Part shown: in pieces, positions 37,184-48,751 of the stretch
Layout: each line of letters opens with the position of its first letter
How positions within the stretch are numbered: the first letter of the stretch is position 1
DNA from: Tetraselmis striata
Taxonomy: Eukaryota > Chlorophyta > Chlorodendrophyceae > Chlorodendrales > Chlorodendraceae
Assembly (NCBI GenBank): GCA_006384855.1
Contig: VCJN01001508.1
Location: forward strand, 248,001-312,000
Direction: 5' to 3'
DNA: 64,000 nucleotides
Translations under genes and position numbers: made by a program
The notes under the pieces: model-generated
The model's input: only the letters and a program-made list of their open reading frames with translations
Told to the model about the DNA's origin: nothing
Database searches by the model: none

Positions 37184-37973
37184 CTACGAGCGCTTGTCGT
37201 GCGGCGGGCAGGCCGGCGGCGGGCTGGGCTCCTCACGCAGGCTGTGCTGCCGCTGAAAGTCTGTCACGCGGGTGGACCACTTGGGCACCGCCTCGTCCCA
37301 GTTGCCGTTGATCTTCTGCTTGTATTTCTGGATGCGCACCAGCCACAGCGGGCACGCAAACATGACGAACACAACGGTGGCGACAAACGTCACGGTGCCA
37401 GCGAGTGAGAGCGGCGCCAGCATCATTGCCGCACCGCCGGCCAGCGCCTGCGTGGAGGGTGGCGGCAGATGTCAGGTGGCGGGAGGAAGGCGTTCAGGAA
37501 GGCAGCGGAGGTGAGGGACAATGGGATGTCGACTATCATCAGAATTTAATGGGCCAGTGTAAAACAGTGGCAAATGGCGCCATATAATAGTACATGCGCG
37601 ATGGAAATGTACCGGTATACGGCACTGCTGATGCGGCAATAATAACAACACGGCCAATGCAGGTGGGGGCGGGAGCTCTGTTGTTAGAGTGAGAGACAAC
37701 GAGTCGTGAGGTCTGTGTTTTGATCCCCGCCTGTGGCAGGTTTCTTATCATCGCCAGTGGCAGCTTGTACTGGTGCAGGTACCGCCTTAGCCAATTAGTT
37801 TGCAGCATCGTCATGTAATCTGGTATCGACATACGTCACCGTATCGTACATGGGTATGAAAAAATGCCCATAATGCGCGGTAGCGGGCTGGCCCCCGCTA
37901 GCTGTACGTGTCCTGATGTCGGTAGTACTCTATGTAGAGCTGTGACAGCTCTACTGACAGCGATTTAAGTCGC

Positions 37974-38004
<31 letters not shown>

Positions 38005-41000
38005 TATAAATATATATATATACTACGATTCATCCAACCATTCATCAAGCGGATGAGGTTGATGAGAGCTTCCGGTGTCGCTACAATCAGACCCGGGAAC
38101 TTAAGCTGACATGGGCCTCCGTTGCATCATGGCTCGACCATCCGGTCCAGCAATTCCTCGTTTGGCCTTCGCCTTCCGCTGCGCAAGAGCCTTCGTCGGG
38201 TTTCGGATGAGGCGAAGGTCAAATTGGCTAGGCCTGGTAATCTACGATGGCACGTGGACGGCGTCTGTCGAGGGTTGCACGTGCCTAGGTCGCGATATGG
38301 ACAGACACGGCTCCGGCCCTGGTCCGGGGTAATTCATCTGTATAGCGAATGAGGACCTGCCCTCCTTGCCCGAGGTAAGATGCAGACGAAATTATAGCGG
38401 AATTTTAGCGGATGTTCTGATAGGTTCCATGCCAGTCCAAATCGAGGCTTATAGCGATGATCGATCGATTCGGTCGCATGTCTCGCCTTCCGATGAGCAG
38501 ACGCCCAGTGTTCCCTGATCGGGGCAAACCCCGATTTCCGGGGAATTTCTACCTGGTGGTGGATGACCTGACGGTGCTCGATTCAGCCGGCATCGGGTGG
38601 CCCGGCGCTGTCGACGATGACCGTGCCGCAACGGGCTTTCGATAATGGCATCATGCAGAGGAGACGGGTGAAACTAGGACACCTAGGCGGAGTTGTAACA
38701 TAATCTACGCGGCTAGAATTGGGGGAGGGTTCATCAGGGACGAAGTCGGGGTATGTGGTTCCGAACGACTCTTTGTTAGCCACCGTACCAGTTGCCGACG
38801 CACCCGCGAGGCGCTACCAGATGCCGCCCCATTCTCACCCGCGATGGTGATCGAGCGCCCAAGAGCACCCATCTACTCACCCAGGTACAACTGCATGCCG
38901 CACCGGTCCATATGTTGCCACTGCTGTGTAACATTGCAGTGCAGCATCCCCCCCCCCCCCCCCCCCCCTCTCGCAAGCACTTTGACATGGACTCTGTAGG
39001 TGCCCACTGCCCCCTGCCGGGCGTGCAGAAAGCGAGAAGTCCGCACACCACAGCCGTGCTGGCCCGGCCATAGTCCCATCACCACCGTTGGTAGAAATTC
39101 CGTTCTGCAGGGACGGTACCGGTACTCGGTGCCCGCCCGCGGTCGCCGCATCAACGCCAGGCCCAATCGTGCCACCGATGTGCGCACCAACAGCTGCTGC
39201 ACATGTATAGCATTTTCCTTTCCAGGATCATATCGTCATGTGAGAAAGCACGGAATTCATATGAATATGAATACTGCTCGCACAGGAGCTCTCGTCCTCC
39301 AGTGCATTTCAGCCAATCACTCATGAAGTGTGCCTCGGGGCCTGGGTCATCGGCCGAAGCCACCCCAGCACTTGACCTCTTCCGCCAACTGCAGTCGTCA
39401 GTCTGGCATAGCCCTTAGACCATTGCCTCATTCGGACCCGAAAGGACTAATGCATCAACCGAGCGAACCGGGAACACGCCGGGTCTATGCTGCCCTCAGT
39501 GGGAGAGCCGGGAATCGAACTGGGGACCTCTTGTACAAGAGACCTCCACTCTACCGAGCGGACGGACAACAAGGCCTGATACACTGCTACCAGTAGCGAC
39601 TAATCCTTACCACGATGCCAGAGGTGTGCCTTTCCCGGGAATATCTACAGAGGGTGCTGGGAATTCCCAGGGAATTCCGGGTTTCCCAGGAATTCCTTAG
39701 GGATTCCCGGTGTTATAAATACCCGATTCTGCTTGCAAGCAATACAACGACGTGGCACTCTTGCATCGCAGTACGTACGGCATAACTGCAGGCCTGCCGG
39801 CTGCCATTGCCCGTCATTGCGGCGCTGCGATGCAATCATACGAAATCTCATGTGCGCAGCATTCTCCAATGTGCCAATCGCCCCTGGTTTCAGCACGGCA
39901 AGTCGCAAGCCCCCCCCCCCCCCCCCCCCCAAGCTGCACAGGATCACTCGCGCACTGCTGCATGGGCACGAAGCAGTAAGGCACTTGCGCAATTGCGTCG
40001 CCCCGTGTAGGTGAGCGACTCAGCAGCTACACAGGGCAGCTCTATGCGCCTAACTCTACAGCTATACATGACACAGCTCTCTACGCACAGAGGTTGCAGC
40101 CGTACGGGTACCAGATGCAGCTATTTCAACAAGCCGGCATGCAACAGCAATACTACGTGCAGGCTGCGGTGCATCCGGCGCAATCACTGCCTGGCGCACA
40201 AGCAGTTGGGCATGCCTCTCATCAGGAAGCGCCGGAGACTAACCTCCTCTCCCCCCTCCCCTCTCCCCCCAACCCCGGCATCCCAACCATAGACTAATCA
40301 GCCAGCATCGTCTCCGTCCTCGCCACCACAAGCACGGAAGCACCTGCCACCCGCCCCCTAGCTAGCGCAGTGCCGTCGCACCGCCGCCTGCCCGGTTAGG
40401 CAATATCATTCCCCAAAGCAGTTATTTACGCGTCCTTGAAAGGTGCAATTCTGCGTCCTTGGATGCCTGCTGATGCCTGCTGCATGTGCTTGTTCCTAGA
40501 GTGGAGCCTGCAGGATTGGGGATTCCCTAGGAATTCCAGGAAATTGCAGGAATTCAGTGTTATTTGAGATGGATTGAGAATCCCCGTGAATTCCTCGTGA
40601 AGAAATGGTCGAGAAAAAACGAACGCAGTGGGGCCGACACGTTGGGACCACGCGAATGAATAACATGTATTCCGAGGCAATGTATGTTTCCTGGGACACT
40701 TCAGCCGTATTCGTACATCGATTTGACGATACAATTTCCCGACACTACGACTACAGAAGGCGCGCGGGTGGCGCGCGGGCGCATCGCGCAGCACAGAAGA
40801 TGGGGCAGACCAAGAAATCTAGGCGGAATTATCACATAATATATGCGACAAACATTGAGGGAGGGTCCATCGCATCAGGGATGCATGATGCCGGAGTATA
40901 GCCCGACATTGTCCCTGATGCGACGAACCGTCCCCCAATTCTAAATGACTCCATCACAGCTGATGGACATAGGTATCTATATGGATGACTCTGTCCGCCC

Positions 41001-44000
41001 CAGTACCCAGTACTCGTTCCAGACGCCGACGCACCCGCGAGGCGGGCTACCGTATGCCGTCCCACCCTCACCGACGACGACGGTGATCGACGAGCGCTCA
41101 AGAGCACCCACCTACTCACCCAGGTACGACTGCACGCCGCACCGGCCCGTGTATTGCCTCTGTCGTTGCAGTGCAGCATCCCCCCTCCCTCGCCGCGTAC
41201 GCTATACCGTTTGCAATGCTAGAACCGCCACGTATGGCCACAGGCGACGAGCACCGACACACACACTCGCCCACCTACTCCACCCCCCCCCCCCCGCCCC
41301 GCCCCCAACACACGTATGCACGGACGCCATCTCGTCGCTACAGACCGAGCACTATCACTCCTTACTGTCGCGATTATACCATCATCGTCCGAGACTATGC
41401 ACAACTGGACGGACATTTCACGCGTCGCTACCGCCGCCCGTCCCACTGTCGACAACTACCGCCTACCGGTACCGTACCGTATTTTATAGTGCTGATTTGC
41501 TGCTGTTTTTTTTCTGCTGCTGCTGCGACGACATACGCGGTACCTCGTACGTCCGTGCATGTCCTCATCCTCTCCCACGTGACACGCGTACGAGATACGA
41601 GTACGGCGCCGCGGTACTGTCATTACAATGTAAAATTTACGTGTCCTCATCCGCTCCTAAAGCATTTACGATATATATCGCGTCAGCGTCGGCTGCAACT
41701 ACGATGTAGACAGAATGCTATATATTATTAACGGTCTTTCTGCAAATGTCAGATAGATTTAACACATAATCCTGCTTGCAGTAACGTCATTCGACGCTGT
41801 TCGGCGGTACGTTACGCGTTGTGTAGGCTCACCTCTCATCACCAAGTAGTAATAATCTCGGGCGCTCCCATCCCGCTTCCCCCCTCCAACGCAGCCCCCT
41901 TCCACGAAAGCCGCCTCCTGCACCCTCGTCAGGGACCGTGCAGGTGCTCAGCTGTCCCTGCCCGGCGTGCAGGGAGCGACAAGTTTTTGAACGTACGGGC
42001 CCGCGCAGCGCAGCAAGACGAGACGCTGCCACCACCCCCCAACTCGCGGCGACGCAAGACTGCAGCGAGCGCCATCAACCTGTCCACCGCGCCCGACCGC
42101 CCCGGCGCCAGCAAATGGATCCCGCGGCCCCCCTCATGTGCCTCCGCTGCGGCGCCCAGCCCCGCATGGTGACATCCAAGGGCAAGCGCAGGCGGTACTG
42201 CAGCCGGTGCGAGGCGGACATGAGCCGCGAGTGCAGGAAGAGGCGGAAGCTGCGGAACCTGGCGGCGTCTGCCCCCCCGTCGCATTTCGAATCACTGTTC
42301 CTGCTCGCGGAAACTTGCGAACTGGTGGGCGCGGAAGCCTGGGAGGAGCAGCAGACGCCGTCGGAGGAGACGCTGACCGCCTCATGGAGGCAGAAGACGC
42401 CCTCGGAGGAGACGCTGACCTCGATGCCCCCGCGAGAGGACGGGGAGGGCGAGGCGGGCGAGGAAGGACGAGGTGAATCGAGCGCGAGGAACGCCGCAAC
42501 CGCCTCCCTCTCCTCGGTGCCCCCCACGGAGATAGCAGCAGGAGCGTGCGTAGGCGGCGGCGACCTCGCCGACTGCGCCACCTCCCACCAGAAGGTGGCG
42601 CTGGACGCCTCGCAAGGTCCTGTCTTCGAGGAGATGATGAGAACGCCGGATGACAACATGAGGAACGCCGAAACCGCCTCCCTTACTCAGCCCTCGGTGC
42701 CCCCCACTGAGATAGCAGGAGCGTGCGTAGGCGGCGACGACCTTGTCGACTGCGCCACCTCCCACCAGAAGGTGGCGCTGGACGCCTCGCAAGGTCCCGC
42801 CTCCGAGGAGAGGATGAGGACGCCGGATGAGAACGTGAGGAACGCCGCAGCCGCCTCCCTCTCCTCGGTGCCCCCCACGGAGATAGCAGGAGCGTGCGTA
42901 GGCGGCGGCGACCTCGCCGACTGCGCCACCTCCCACCAGAATGTGGCACGGGACGCCTCGCAAGGTCCCACCTCCAAGGAGATGATGAGGACGCCGGATG
43001 AGAACGTGAGGAACGCCGCAGCCGCCTCACTCTCCGCGGTGCCCCCCACGGAGATAGCAGGAGCGTGCGTAGGCGGCGGCGACCTCGCCGACTGCGCCAC
43101 CTCCCACCAGAAGGTGGCACGGGACGCCTCGCAAGGTCCCGCCTCCGAGGAGAGGATGAGAACGCCGGATGAGAACGTGAGGAACGCCGCAGCCGCCTCC
43201 CTCTCCACGGTGCCCCCCACGGAGATAGCAGGAGCGTGCGTAGGCTGGCGGCGACCTCGCCGACTGCGCCACCTCCCACCAGAATGTGGCGCGGGACGCC
43301 TCGCAAGGTCCCACCTCCGAGGAGAGGATTGGGACACGGGACTGGTGCGGCATTGAGGTGCAGTTGGCGAGGCTCAGGGCGGATACGGCGGTCCTGTTCA
43401 TTGAACTTGGCGCACTCATGGAACTCACGGACCAGCCATGCAAGAAGCGGAAAGCTGCCGTTTGAACACCCACGCAGCACCCATTAGATCGACGATAATA
43501 CACAAAACCCAGTAAAGGGTTCTTGTAGATAGGTGCGTCGGCACCCATACAGACTAGTGCTAGATGCCCAACACGGTAATCATTTCTCACGCTGTGGAGA
43601 TGTACAACAAGATTGCGGCTGCTGTGGAACTGTTTTAATGGCAATCAAAATGATAAGACCTCGTGAAACACAGCTACCCGAAGTACAATCAAGACTCGAC
43701 TACCCGCGCGCATTCACTCCGTTATTAGGCCACAACAGAGCCCAAACTTCAACCGTACAAGGGGGACTACATGCGCAGTGGCATAAACACTGATGAGGGA
43801 AACGTGTATGTATGTTGCCGCTCTGTCCTTTGGCGTTACGCCCCTTTCTCCCTGACATTGCACCTAGCATACCCGTAACTACCACTCTTTGGGTTCGCGG
43901 TATACCGTCGCTTTTGCTGACCCTCCCCTCTCCCCGGCAAAGAGAGGAAAACAACATAAATCTGCTGGAAATATGGGAAAGAGCACCAGGAAGTTACCGC

Positions 44001-47000
44001 AGTCGATGCTGCACAACAATTCGTTACTTTCTGGACCTGCGCCGCTGCGCGGACCCAACTGAATGCTACGGTATAGAGGTCAATGACACGAAGGCGCAGG
44101 TGCATGCACTGCTGGATATGCCTTGATAACACAGTCTACTTGAATGGAAAGGTGTAGAACAAGCAGCGGGCCGCTGTCATGTGGTACGAGTACCATAGAC
44201 AGCGGGAGGCGGCATGTTGAAGGAGGGGGACACTGCAGGGCTCGGAGGGGGGGGGGGGGGGGGGGGGGGACAAGTGGGCAGAGGGCTCACCAGCGTCGTG
44301 GCGAGGTGCGCGATGGTGTGCGTTCGCCGGATATGCCGCCGGACAAAGGGGCTCAGCAGGTACATCTCCAGGGAGAACAGCACGTGGGCGAACTGCGGGG
44401 CGGTGGCGGGGGCTCAGCGGCGCGTCTCAGGGCCTCCAAAGGGGATGCCGTTGCTCATCACATCAAAAGGACATTGCTGGTGCTTCTGGCAGATCCTGCT
44501 CAGCCAGTCAGTACTATTGTCATTTTATGCTATTCAGACACCACCAGCACTATACATAAACAATAACACTTCGTGTAGACAGACGACCCTAACGCCATAA
44601 GTTAATAGAAGTCTCTACTTGAACGCTGTCGCCCGGGAGCCGTATCTGGACAAGCTTCACAGCCAGTGCTTGTAGTGCCCAGCATGGATGGCGGGGATAT
44701 TGGCCCCTAGATATTATGTATATTCTAAGCAGCATATCCGTATAAGCCGGTATACTTCTCCACAAAACAATGACGATGTTGAATTGAGCCCGGCGCAGCA
44801 CTGTGTCAGTGCCATCAGTGTCAACGGGCGGAGCGCAGGACAGATGGGGTGCAGCGCGCGCACCACCTGCTCCCGCCGCCCCAGCCTGCTGGCGATGAGG
44901 ATGGACGCCGCCACTGCGGCGCCTAGCGACAGGCTGCCCTGGATGCTCTGTGAGTGGTCGGACACATAACTGCCCACGACGGGGGGGGGGGGGGGGGGGG
45001 GGGATATTCAGCAGCAGCGGGTGGTGCTGAGGATGAGCAAGGCCTGAGGACAGTGCGAGTAGCATTCGATCATATGCCGGGGGTATCTCGTTTCAAAGCA
45101 TCATTTGCTTCAAGACTTGAAGAAGGGCTGGCTGAGTCATATCAGTCACATGGAGTCCAGGTGCCGACGCGCCTATACGACCCCTTATAATAACCCTCAA
45201 ATGGGGCTTGCATGCAACCTATAAGAACATTTGTTCTGGATCCCCTATCTTTAGTTTTGTCTACATTTGACCCCTGGAAAGCGGGGCAGCTTCTGGTTGG
45301 CAGCCATACTCATCGAATTTTGGACAACATGGAATTGATTTCAGGCATGTAAACACCCGCCATTTTAGCATGGAGTGGTAAAGTGTTGTTAATTATACCC
45401 GCATGCTATATATATATACACACATGTATATGTATATATATGCATATATAAAGATGTCCCAAAGTTCTTTGTTGAGTGGCAACATTTGCTGGACTGGCGA
45501 CCCTGCCGTCTGGCGAATGGCGTGTGAGCATGGCTTTGGTAAGCTGATTGTAGGCGGGTGGCTATATCGACTCCTAGGCACTTGATGATGGAAAGTCGCG
45601 CACCCGTAGTCGCAGATAAAGAGGTGCAGCAGCAGCAGCAGCGCCGCGCACGCTGCGATGGTGTCCTCCGATATCGTCCGCGCCAGCGACATGTAGAGGT
45701 CCGACATGCCATAGATGCCTGGACGGCACAGCCGGGAAGCAGAGGTAGGGGGGGGGGGGGGGGGGTCCATGGAGGACGTTCAATAAAAGAGTACATGCAG
45801 GATTGAACACTACGTGAGCCATGACAGTGTACAAAATCGCATCATGACGGAATTGAACGTTCATCTACCTACTCCAACCCCCCCCCCCCCCCCCCCGTGC
45901 TGCAACACGCATCCACTCTCATCATCACGTTACAATACATCAGAACGTTTATACTGATCAAATTGATTACACCTTCAAACCTGCTCACACAAGATGAGCA
46001 AAGTGGTATATAATACAATTTATCATACTTGGCATAATTGCGCTTTTGAATACAATAACACATGTGTGAATTACATGTATTTAATTGATGTATGTATTAA
46101 TTCAACATACAATAATTATATAATGTTGACATTTTCTTCCACCTTCTGCCAGGGCTGGACTTCGCACCTATGGCCAGCAAGCCGCACTGCCTCGCTCCCC
46201 GACCCTACAGGGCATCATCATGGCAGGCCAGCCAAGGAAAACCGGGGGCCGGGGGGGGGGGGGGGGGGGGGGGGGGGGTCAAGAGGTATAGAGCGGGCAA
46301 GAGGGGGGGGTGGTGTCCATGCACTGCACAACATCAAAGCGCATGAGAGAAAGATGGCGGGGGGGGAGGGGGGGGGGGGGGGGGGCAGCAGTACCAGTGA
46401 GCCGCCCAGCATCTGGCCGCCCGCCACGCAACACAGGAGGAAACCTGCCAGGCCCGAGCGCGTCAGTGGCAGCCGGCGAGCCTGGGAGCTTGCAGCCGAG
46501 GGAGTGTGGCCGTGGGGGGTTGCGCACCAGCCAGGAGCAGAGCGAGGTTGAGTGCCAGCAGGAAAGCGGAAGACATGCGGCCCTGCCAGGAATCAACAGC
46601 AAAGAGGGAAAGAGGGATGAGGGGAGGGAGGGGTTACACAGGGTGGCAGAAGAGGGGTGGAAAGAGGGTGATGTATATGCCGGCTGAGGATCGTAGCAGA
46701 GAGGGAGAAGGGGAAGGGGTATGGGGCTCTACAGGGCTGACCAGGCAGGGCGTGCCTGGTGCAGGTATACTGGCACCGCGACGGTGGCCACCACGATGCT
46801 CAGTTGCTGCACTATGATGGTGGTGCCGTATACCACGCCCCAGTAGCTGCGCTCCTGAACGTCCAGGTTGACCACCTGCTCATGTTGGGTGGAGGGTGGG
46901 GGAGGGGAGAGGAAGCTTTAAAAGGGCGTGGGTCGAATCGGTGTGAAGGTGGAATGCGGGCTTGACATGATGATTTTGGGGAAGGGGGTGGGGGCATGCA

Positions 47001-47415
47001 GGCATGGCGCGATGATGGGGGGAGGTATGTGGGCTTTGCAGCAGCCGGGGGGGAAGTAGCATGATGACTGGAGTGATGGGAGGCAGCGGGCTCACCAGGT
47101 GTTCAAGGAACGTTTCGTCTGTGTGGTTGTCGGGGTAGGGCTGCACTGCGTACAGCACCTGCGGTCAGGAAGCGGCGGGGTGCAGGTCGCCACCACATTC
47201 ATCGTGTCAGCAAGGCTGATAACAATGTCATTGGCGCAACGTCAATTCCATGCTGTGAGCTCCTTCCGCGAGCAGGGAGTTGGAGAGAGGGGTTTGGTGG
47301 GTGAGGTGGGAGAGGGGGGCGGGGGGGCAGTGCAGGCGGGCTCAGAGAAGCGTTGATGCTCTACCTTTCGCCAGGGGACCGCTGGAGACCCGGAGGCCCG
47401 CCCTCCCTGAGACAT
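37184..47415 (-). CDS. PIGC: PIG-C, GPI-GlcNAc transferase subunit C (GPI-anchor synthesis)
   Basis: Multi-pass ER membrane subunit of the complex that moves GlcNAc from UDP-GlcNAc to phosphatidylinositol, the first step of GPI-anchor synthesis. Minus-strand exons: 47365-47415, 47096-47158, 46771-46875, 46395-46481, 45604-45718, 44867-44969, 44291-44392 and 37184-37447. Family landmarks in order are PWRKVLYAVQPYPDNHTDET, YWGVVYGTTIIVQQLS, TISEDTIAACAALLLLLHLF plus ICDYG, SLSLGAAVAASILIASRLGR, VLFSLEMYLLSPF and the C-terminal CPLWLVRIQKYKQKINGNWD. Splice phases agree except that one exon of about 25-30 residues, expected between 45718 and 46395, was not found. The rest matches the roughly 300-residue family length. 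The last intron (37448-44290) is about 6.8 kb and full of repeats. The start may instead be 18 bases upstream. Confidence 0.85.
38346..38456 (+). repeat. Foldback repeat family, single-arm copy
   Basis: Diverged right-arm copy: AATGAGGACCTGCCCT, GATGCAGACGAAATTATAGC, GGAATTTTAGCGGATGTTCT and ATCGAGGCTTATA. More decayed than the other copies. Confidence 0.6.
38645..38967 (+). repeat. Duplicated segment R4, copy 1
   Basis: Matches 40795-41185 in the same orientation. Shared blocks are CTAGGCGGA, GGGAGGGTYCATC, GCCGACGCACCCGCGAGGCG, AAGAGCACCCA, CTACTCACCCAGGTAC and GCAGTGCAGCATCCCCC. Copy 1 ends in a C tract of about 20 bases. Confidence 0.7.
39345..39580 (-). repeat. tRNA-derived SINE with intact-looking pol III boxes
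   Basis: Read on the minus strand, the 5' end has an A-box-like CGGTAGAGTGG and, about 35 bases later, a B-box-like AGTTCGATTCC followed by CCGGC. This is the internal pol III promoter layout of a tRNA. Between them TCTTGTACAAGA forms the anticodon-like stem. The body then runs about 150 bases to the conserved 3' segment GGCTTCGGCCGATG. Two other copies share the body. A free-standing tRNA gene is unlikely because the acceptor arm does not pair and the body is repeated elsewhere. Confidence 0.7.
39655..39725. repeat. GGAATTCC-rich repeat R5, copy 1
   Basis: Overlapping palindrome-like GGAATTCC and GGGATTCCC motifs, ending GTGTTATAAATACC. Similar to 40510-40575 in direct orientation. Confidence 0.6.
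40012..40297 (+). CDS. Possible Gln/Tyr-rich exon, unrecognised
   Basis: The plus-strand frame is open and encodes a low-complexity peptide rich in Gln, Tyr and Ala (LYAQRLQPYGYQMQLFQQ, then AGMQQQYYVQAAVHPAQ), then turns Pro/Ser-rich. An acceptor-like GTGTAG precedes it. Codon choice looks coding, but no start codon, donor or neighbouring exon could be fixed. It lies inside the giant PIG-C intron on the opposite strand. It could be part of a nested gene or chance. Confidence 0.25.
40510..40600. repeat. GGAATTCC-rich repeat R5, copy 2
   Basis: Motifs GGGGATTCCCTAGGAATTCC and GCAGGAATTCAGTGTTATTT. About 0.85 kb from copy 1. Confidence 0.6.
40795..41185 (+). repeat. Duplicated segment R4, copy 2
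   Basis: Second copy, 2.2 kb downstream of the first and slightly longer. The C tract at its end is only five bases, so the homopolymer changed length after the duplication. Confidence 0.7.
42115..43464 (+). CDS. Zinc-ribbon protein with five 57-residue tandem repeats, nested in PIG-C intron
   Basis: The frame from ATG 42115 (open further upstream to 41938) begins MDPAAPLMCLRCG. A C-x2-C-x16-C-x2-C ribbon (Cys 9, 12, 29, 32) is followed by the basic stretch RECRKRRKLRN, a likely nuclear localisation signal. After an acidic Glu/Thr-rich linker come five 171-bp direct repeats (VPPTEIAGACVGGGDLADCA and onward). They start near 42514, 42694, 42865, 43036 and 43207, and the first spacing is longer because of short insertions. 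In the last repeat one extra T near 43246 shifts the frame. The next frame stays open with the same repeat text and ends at a plausible C-terminus (FIELGALMELTD, then KKRKAAV) with a stop at 43464. The shift may be an assembly error, a small intron or a real lesion. Function unknown; DNA or RNA binding is a guess. Confidence 0.5.
43510..43545. repeat. Foldback repeat family, end fragment
   Basis: Only the terminal segment TAGGTGCGTCGGCACC and a short flank are present, after AAGGGTTCTTGTAGA. Confidence 0.5.
45160..45297 (-). repeat. Foldback repeat family, single-arm copy, inverted
   Basis: On the plus strand it starts GGTGCCGACGCGCCTATA and continues with GCTTGCATGCAACCTATAAG and GTCTACATTTGACC, the reverse complement of the right arm of 31982-32330. 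It lies in a PIG-C intron. Confidence 0.7.
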
Positions 47416-48720
47416 AATTCGGCGCAGCGGCACGACGTAGCCAGCCTGTCGGAGAGATGCTTAGCGACTTCTGCTTTTTCTGGAGATGCGGCCTGCGCTG
47501 GTCGCAAACTAGTATCTGTACAGGTTCCTGTAGCTACACGTGGGCGGACGTTGGGGCCGACGATGAGCGGGAATCCGGGCGGCATCAGGTGGGCGTCCGA
47601 CAGCTGACGGGCGCCGGGCAAATTTGTGACACTGCCTGTGGACGCTGCGCTGGGACTTGACCGTCCTGTCGTTTTGGTACCGGTACGAGAGGAAGGAAAC
47701 GTATTTCAGCTTCATCCGCGAAATTTATGATAAATGTATGAATGTCGTCATAAGAAAGCAAAGTCCAGTGTCGTCATATCTATGAATACATCATCCATGT
47801 TAATTTATCCTCAATACACATCGTACACAATCATTATTCTCCACATACATAATTACGGATTTATTTCTAACTAGCGACTAGCACCAAAACAATTATTGGA
47901 AATATTTCGAGACACACGGAATATTTCGTATTTTTCAATCACCTGCAATCCTTTACGGCGACTACAAAGGATTGTTCATATGCACGCGCGGGTTTATTTA
48001 TAGCTATGCTGATGACTGCGACTGCCAGTACGGTATTTCGGAATAATAAATAGTCGCTAATCCCGCAGGATTGTGCCCCGGGTGAGTTCTGCTTAAATGT
48101 AGGCTTTTCCTTCCCCAGTACTTTCCGTGCATTCTCTGGACGCTCTCCCTGTAACCAAGAAGTTTAATTGTGCCGCGGGCCGCCACGAAAAAGCCGCCGC
48201 CCCGCCCTGGGCGACTGGCGGCCAACAGCCATCGGCGCCTTCCATCGCTCCATCCGCCAGCAGCAGCCGGCCTGTAACGACATACCGCGCCAACCCCGGC
48301 TGGCTGACGAACCCCTTGTGACTACCGTTCCCGCTAAAACCCCCCTCTGGTCTAGCCTGCCAGCTCCGCAGCCACCTACGCATTGGACGGCACTCCACAC
48401 GGGCAGTGACACAGGTGAGGACAGATCGACGCGAGTCGGGCTCGAAGCGGGCCGCCGCGGCGCCCCCCACCATCCCGCCCCCCTGCTCTGCAGCGCCCTC
48501 ACCCAAGCATACCTGAGCGATGTAAATTGCACTGCATGGTCCGGGCCTCGTTTCGAGGCTCGCGGCTCCATCAGAGGAGCAGGCTTTCTTCGTCAGCTGC
48601 CTTAGGTTCCCAGGCGGCCCTGGGTTGGTTCCCACTGCGTCGCGGCCGCGCTATCCCCTCGAGGCACGCCCCGGAGCGGCTGTGGGTGGGTGTACCTTGG
48701 CGCGTGGGCAGCAGGAGTGT

Positions 48721-48751
<31 letters not shown>

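Larger units (their letters stand above)
37448..44290 (-). other. Giant last intron of PIG-C, repeat-filled
   Basis: The donor follows ATTL (GTGAGC at 44290) and the acceptor precedes ALAGGAAMML (CACGCAG before 37447). It contains a TA microsatellite (about 37973-38025), a foldback-family copy, a duplicated 300-bp segment, a SINE, GGAATTCC-rich repeats, and plus-strand open frames including a zinc-ribbon repeat protein. All other recognised PIG-C introns are below about 0.9 kb. Confidence 0.7.

Noticed and set aside
39520-39585. A genuine tRNA gene on the minus strand
   Set aside because: A- and B-box-like motifs are present, but the acceptor arm does not pair and the sequence continues into a body repeated at two other places. 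A SINE fits better.
40945-41709. 254-codon plus-strand ORF
   Set aside because: It overlaps duplicated segment R4 and has Thr/Pro/Arg/Tyr-heavy text without domain-like pattern. A second overlapping frame is equally open.
42687-43480. Long minus-strand ORFs opposite the 57-residue repeats
   Set aside because: They arise because the 171-bp unit is stop-free in several frames. The plus strand has the zinc ribbon and a natural composition.
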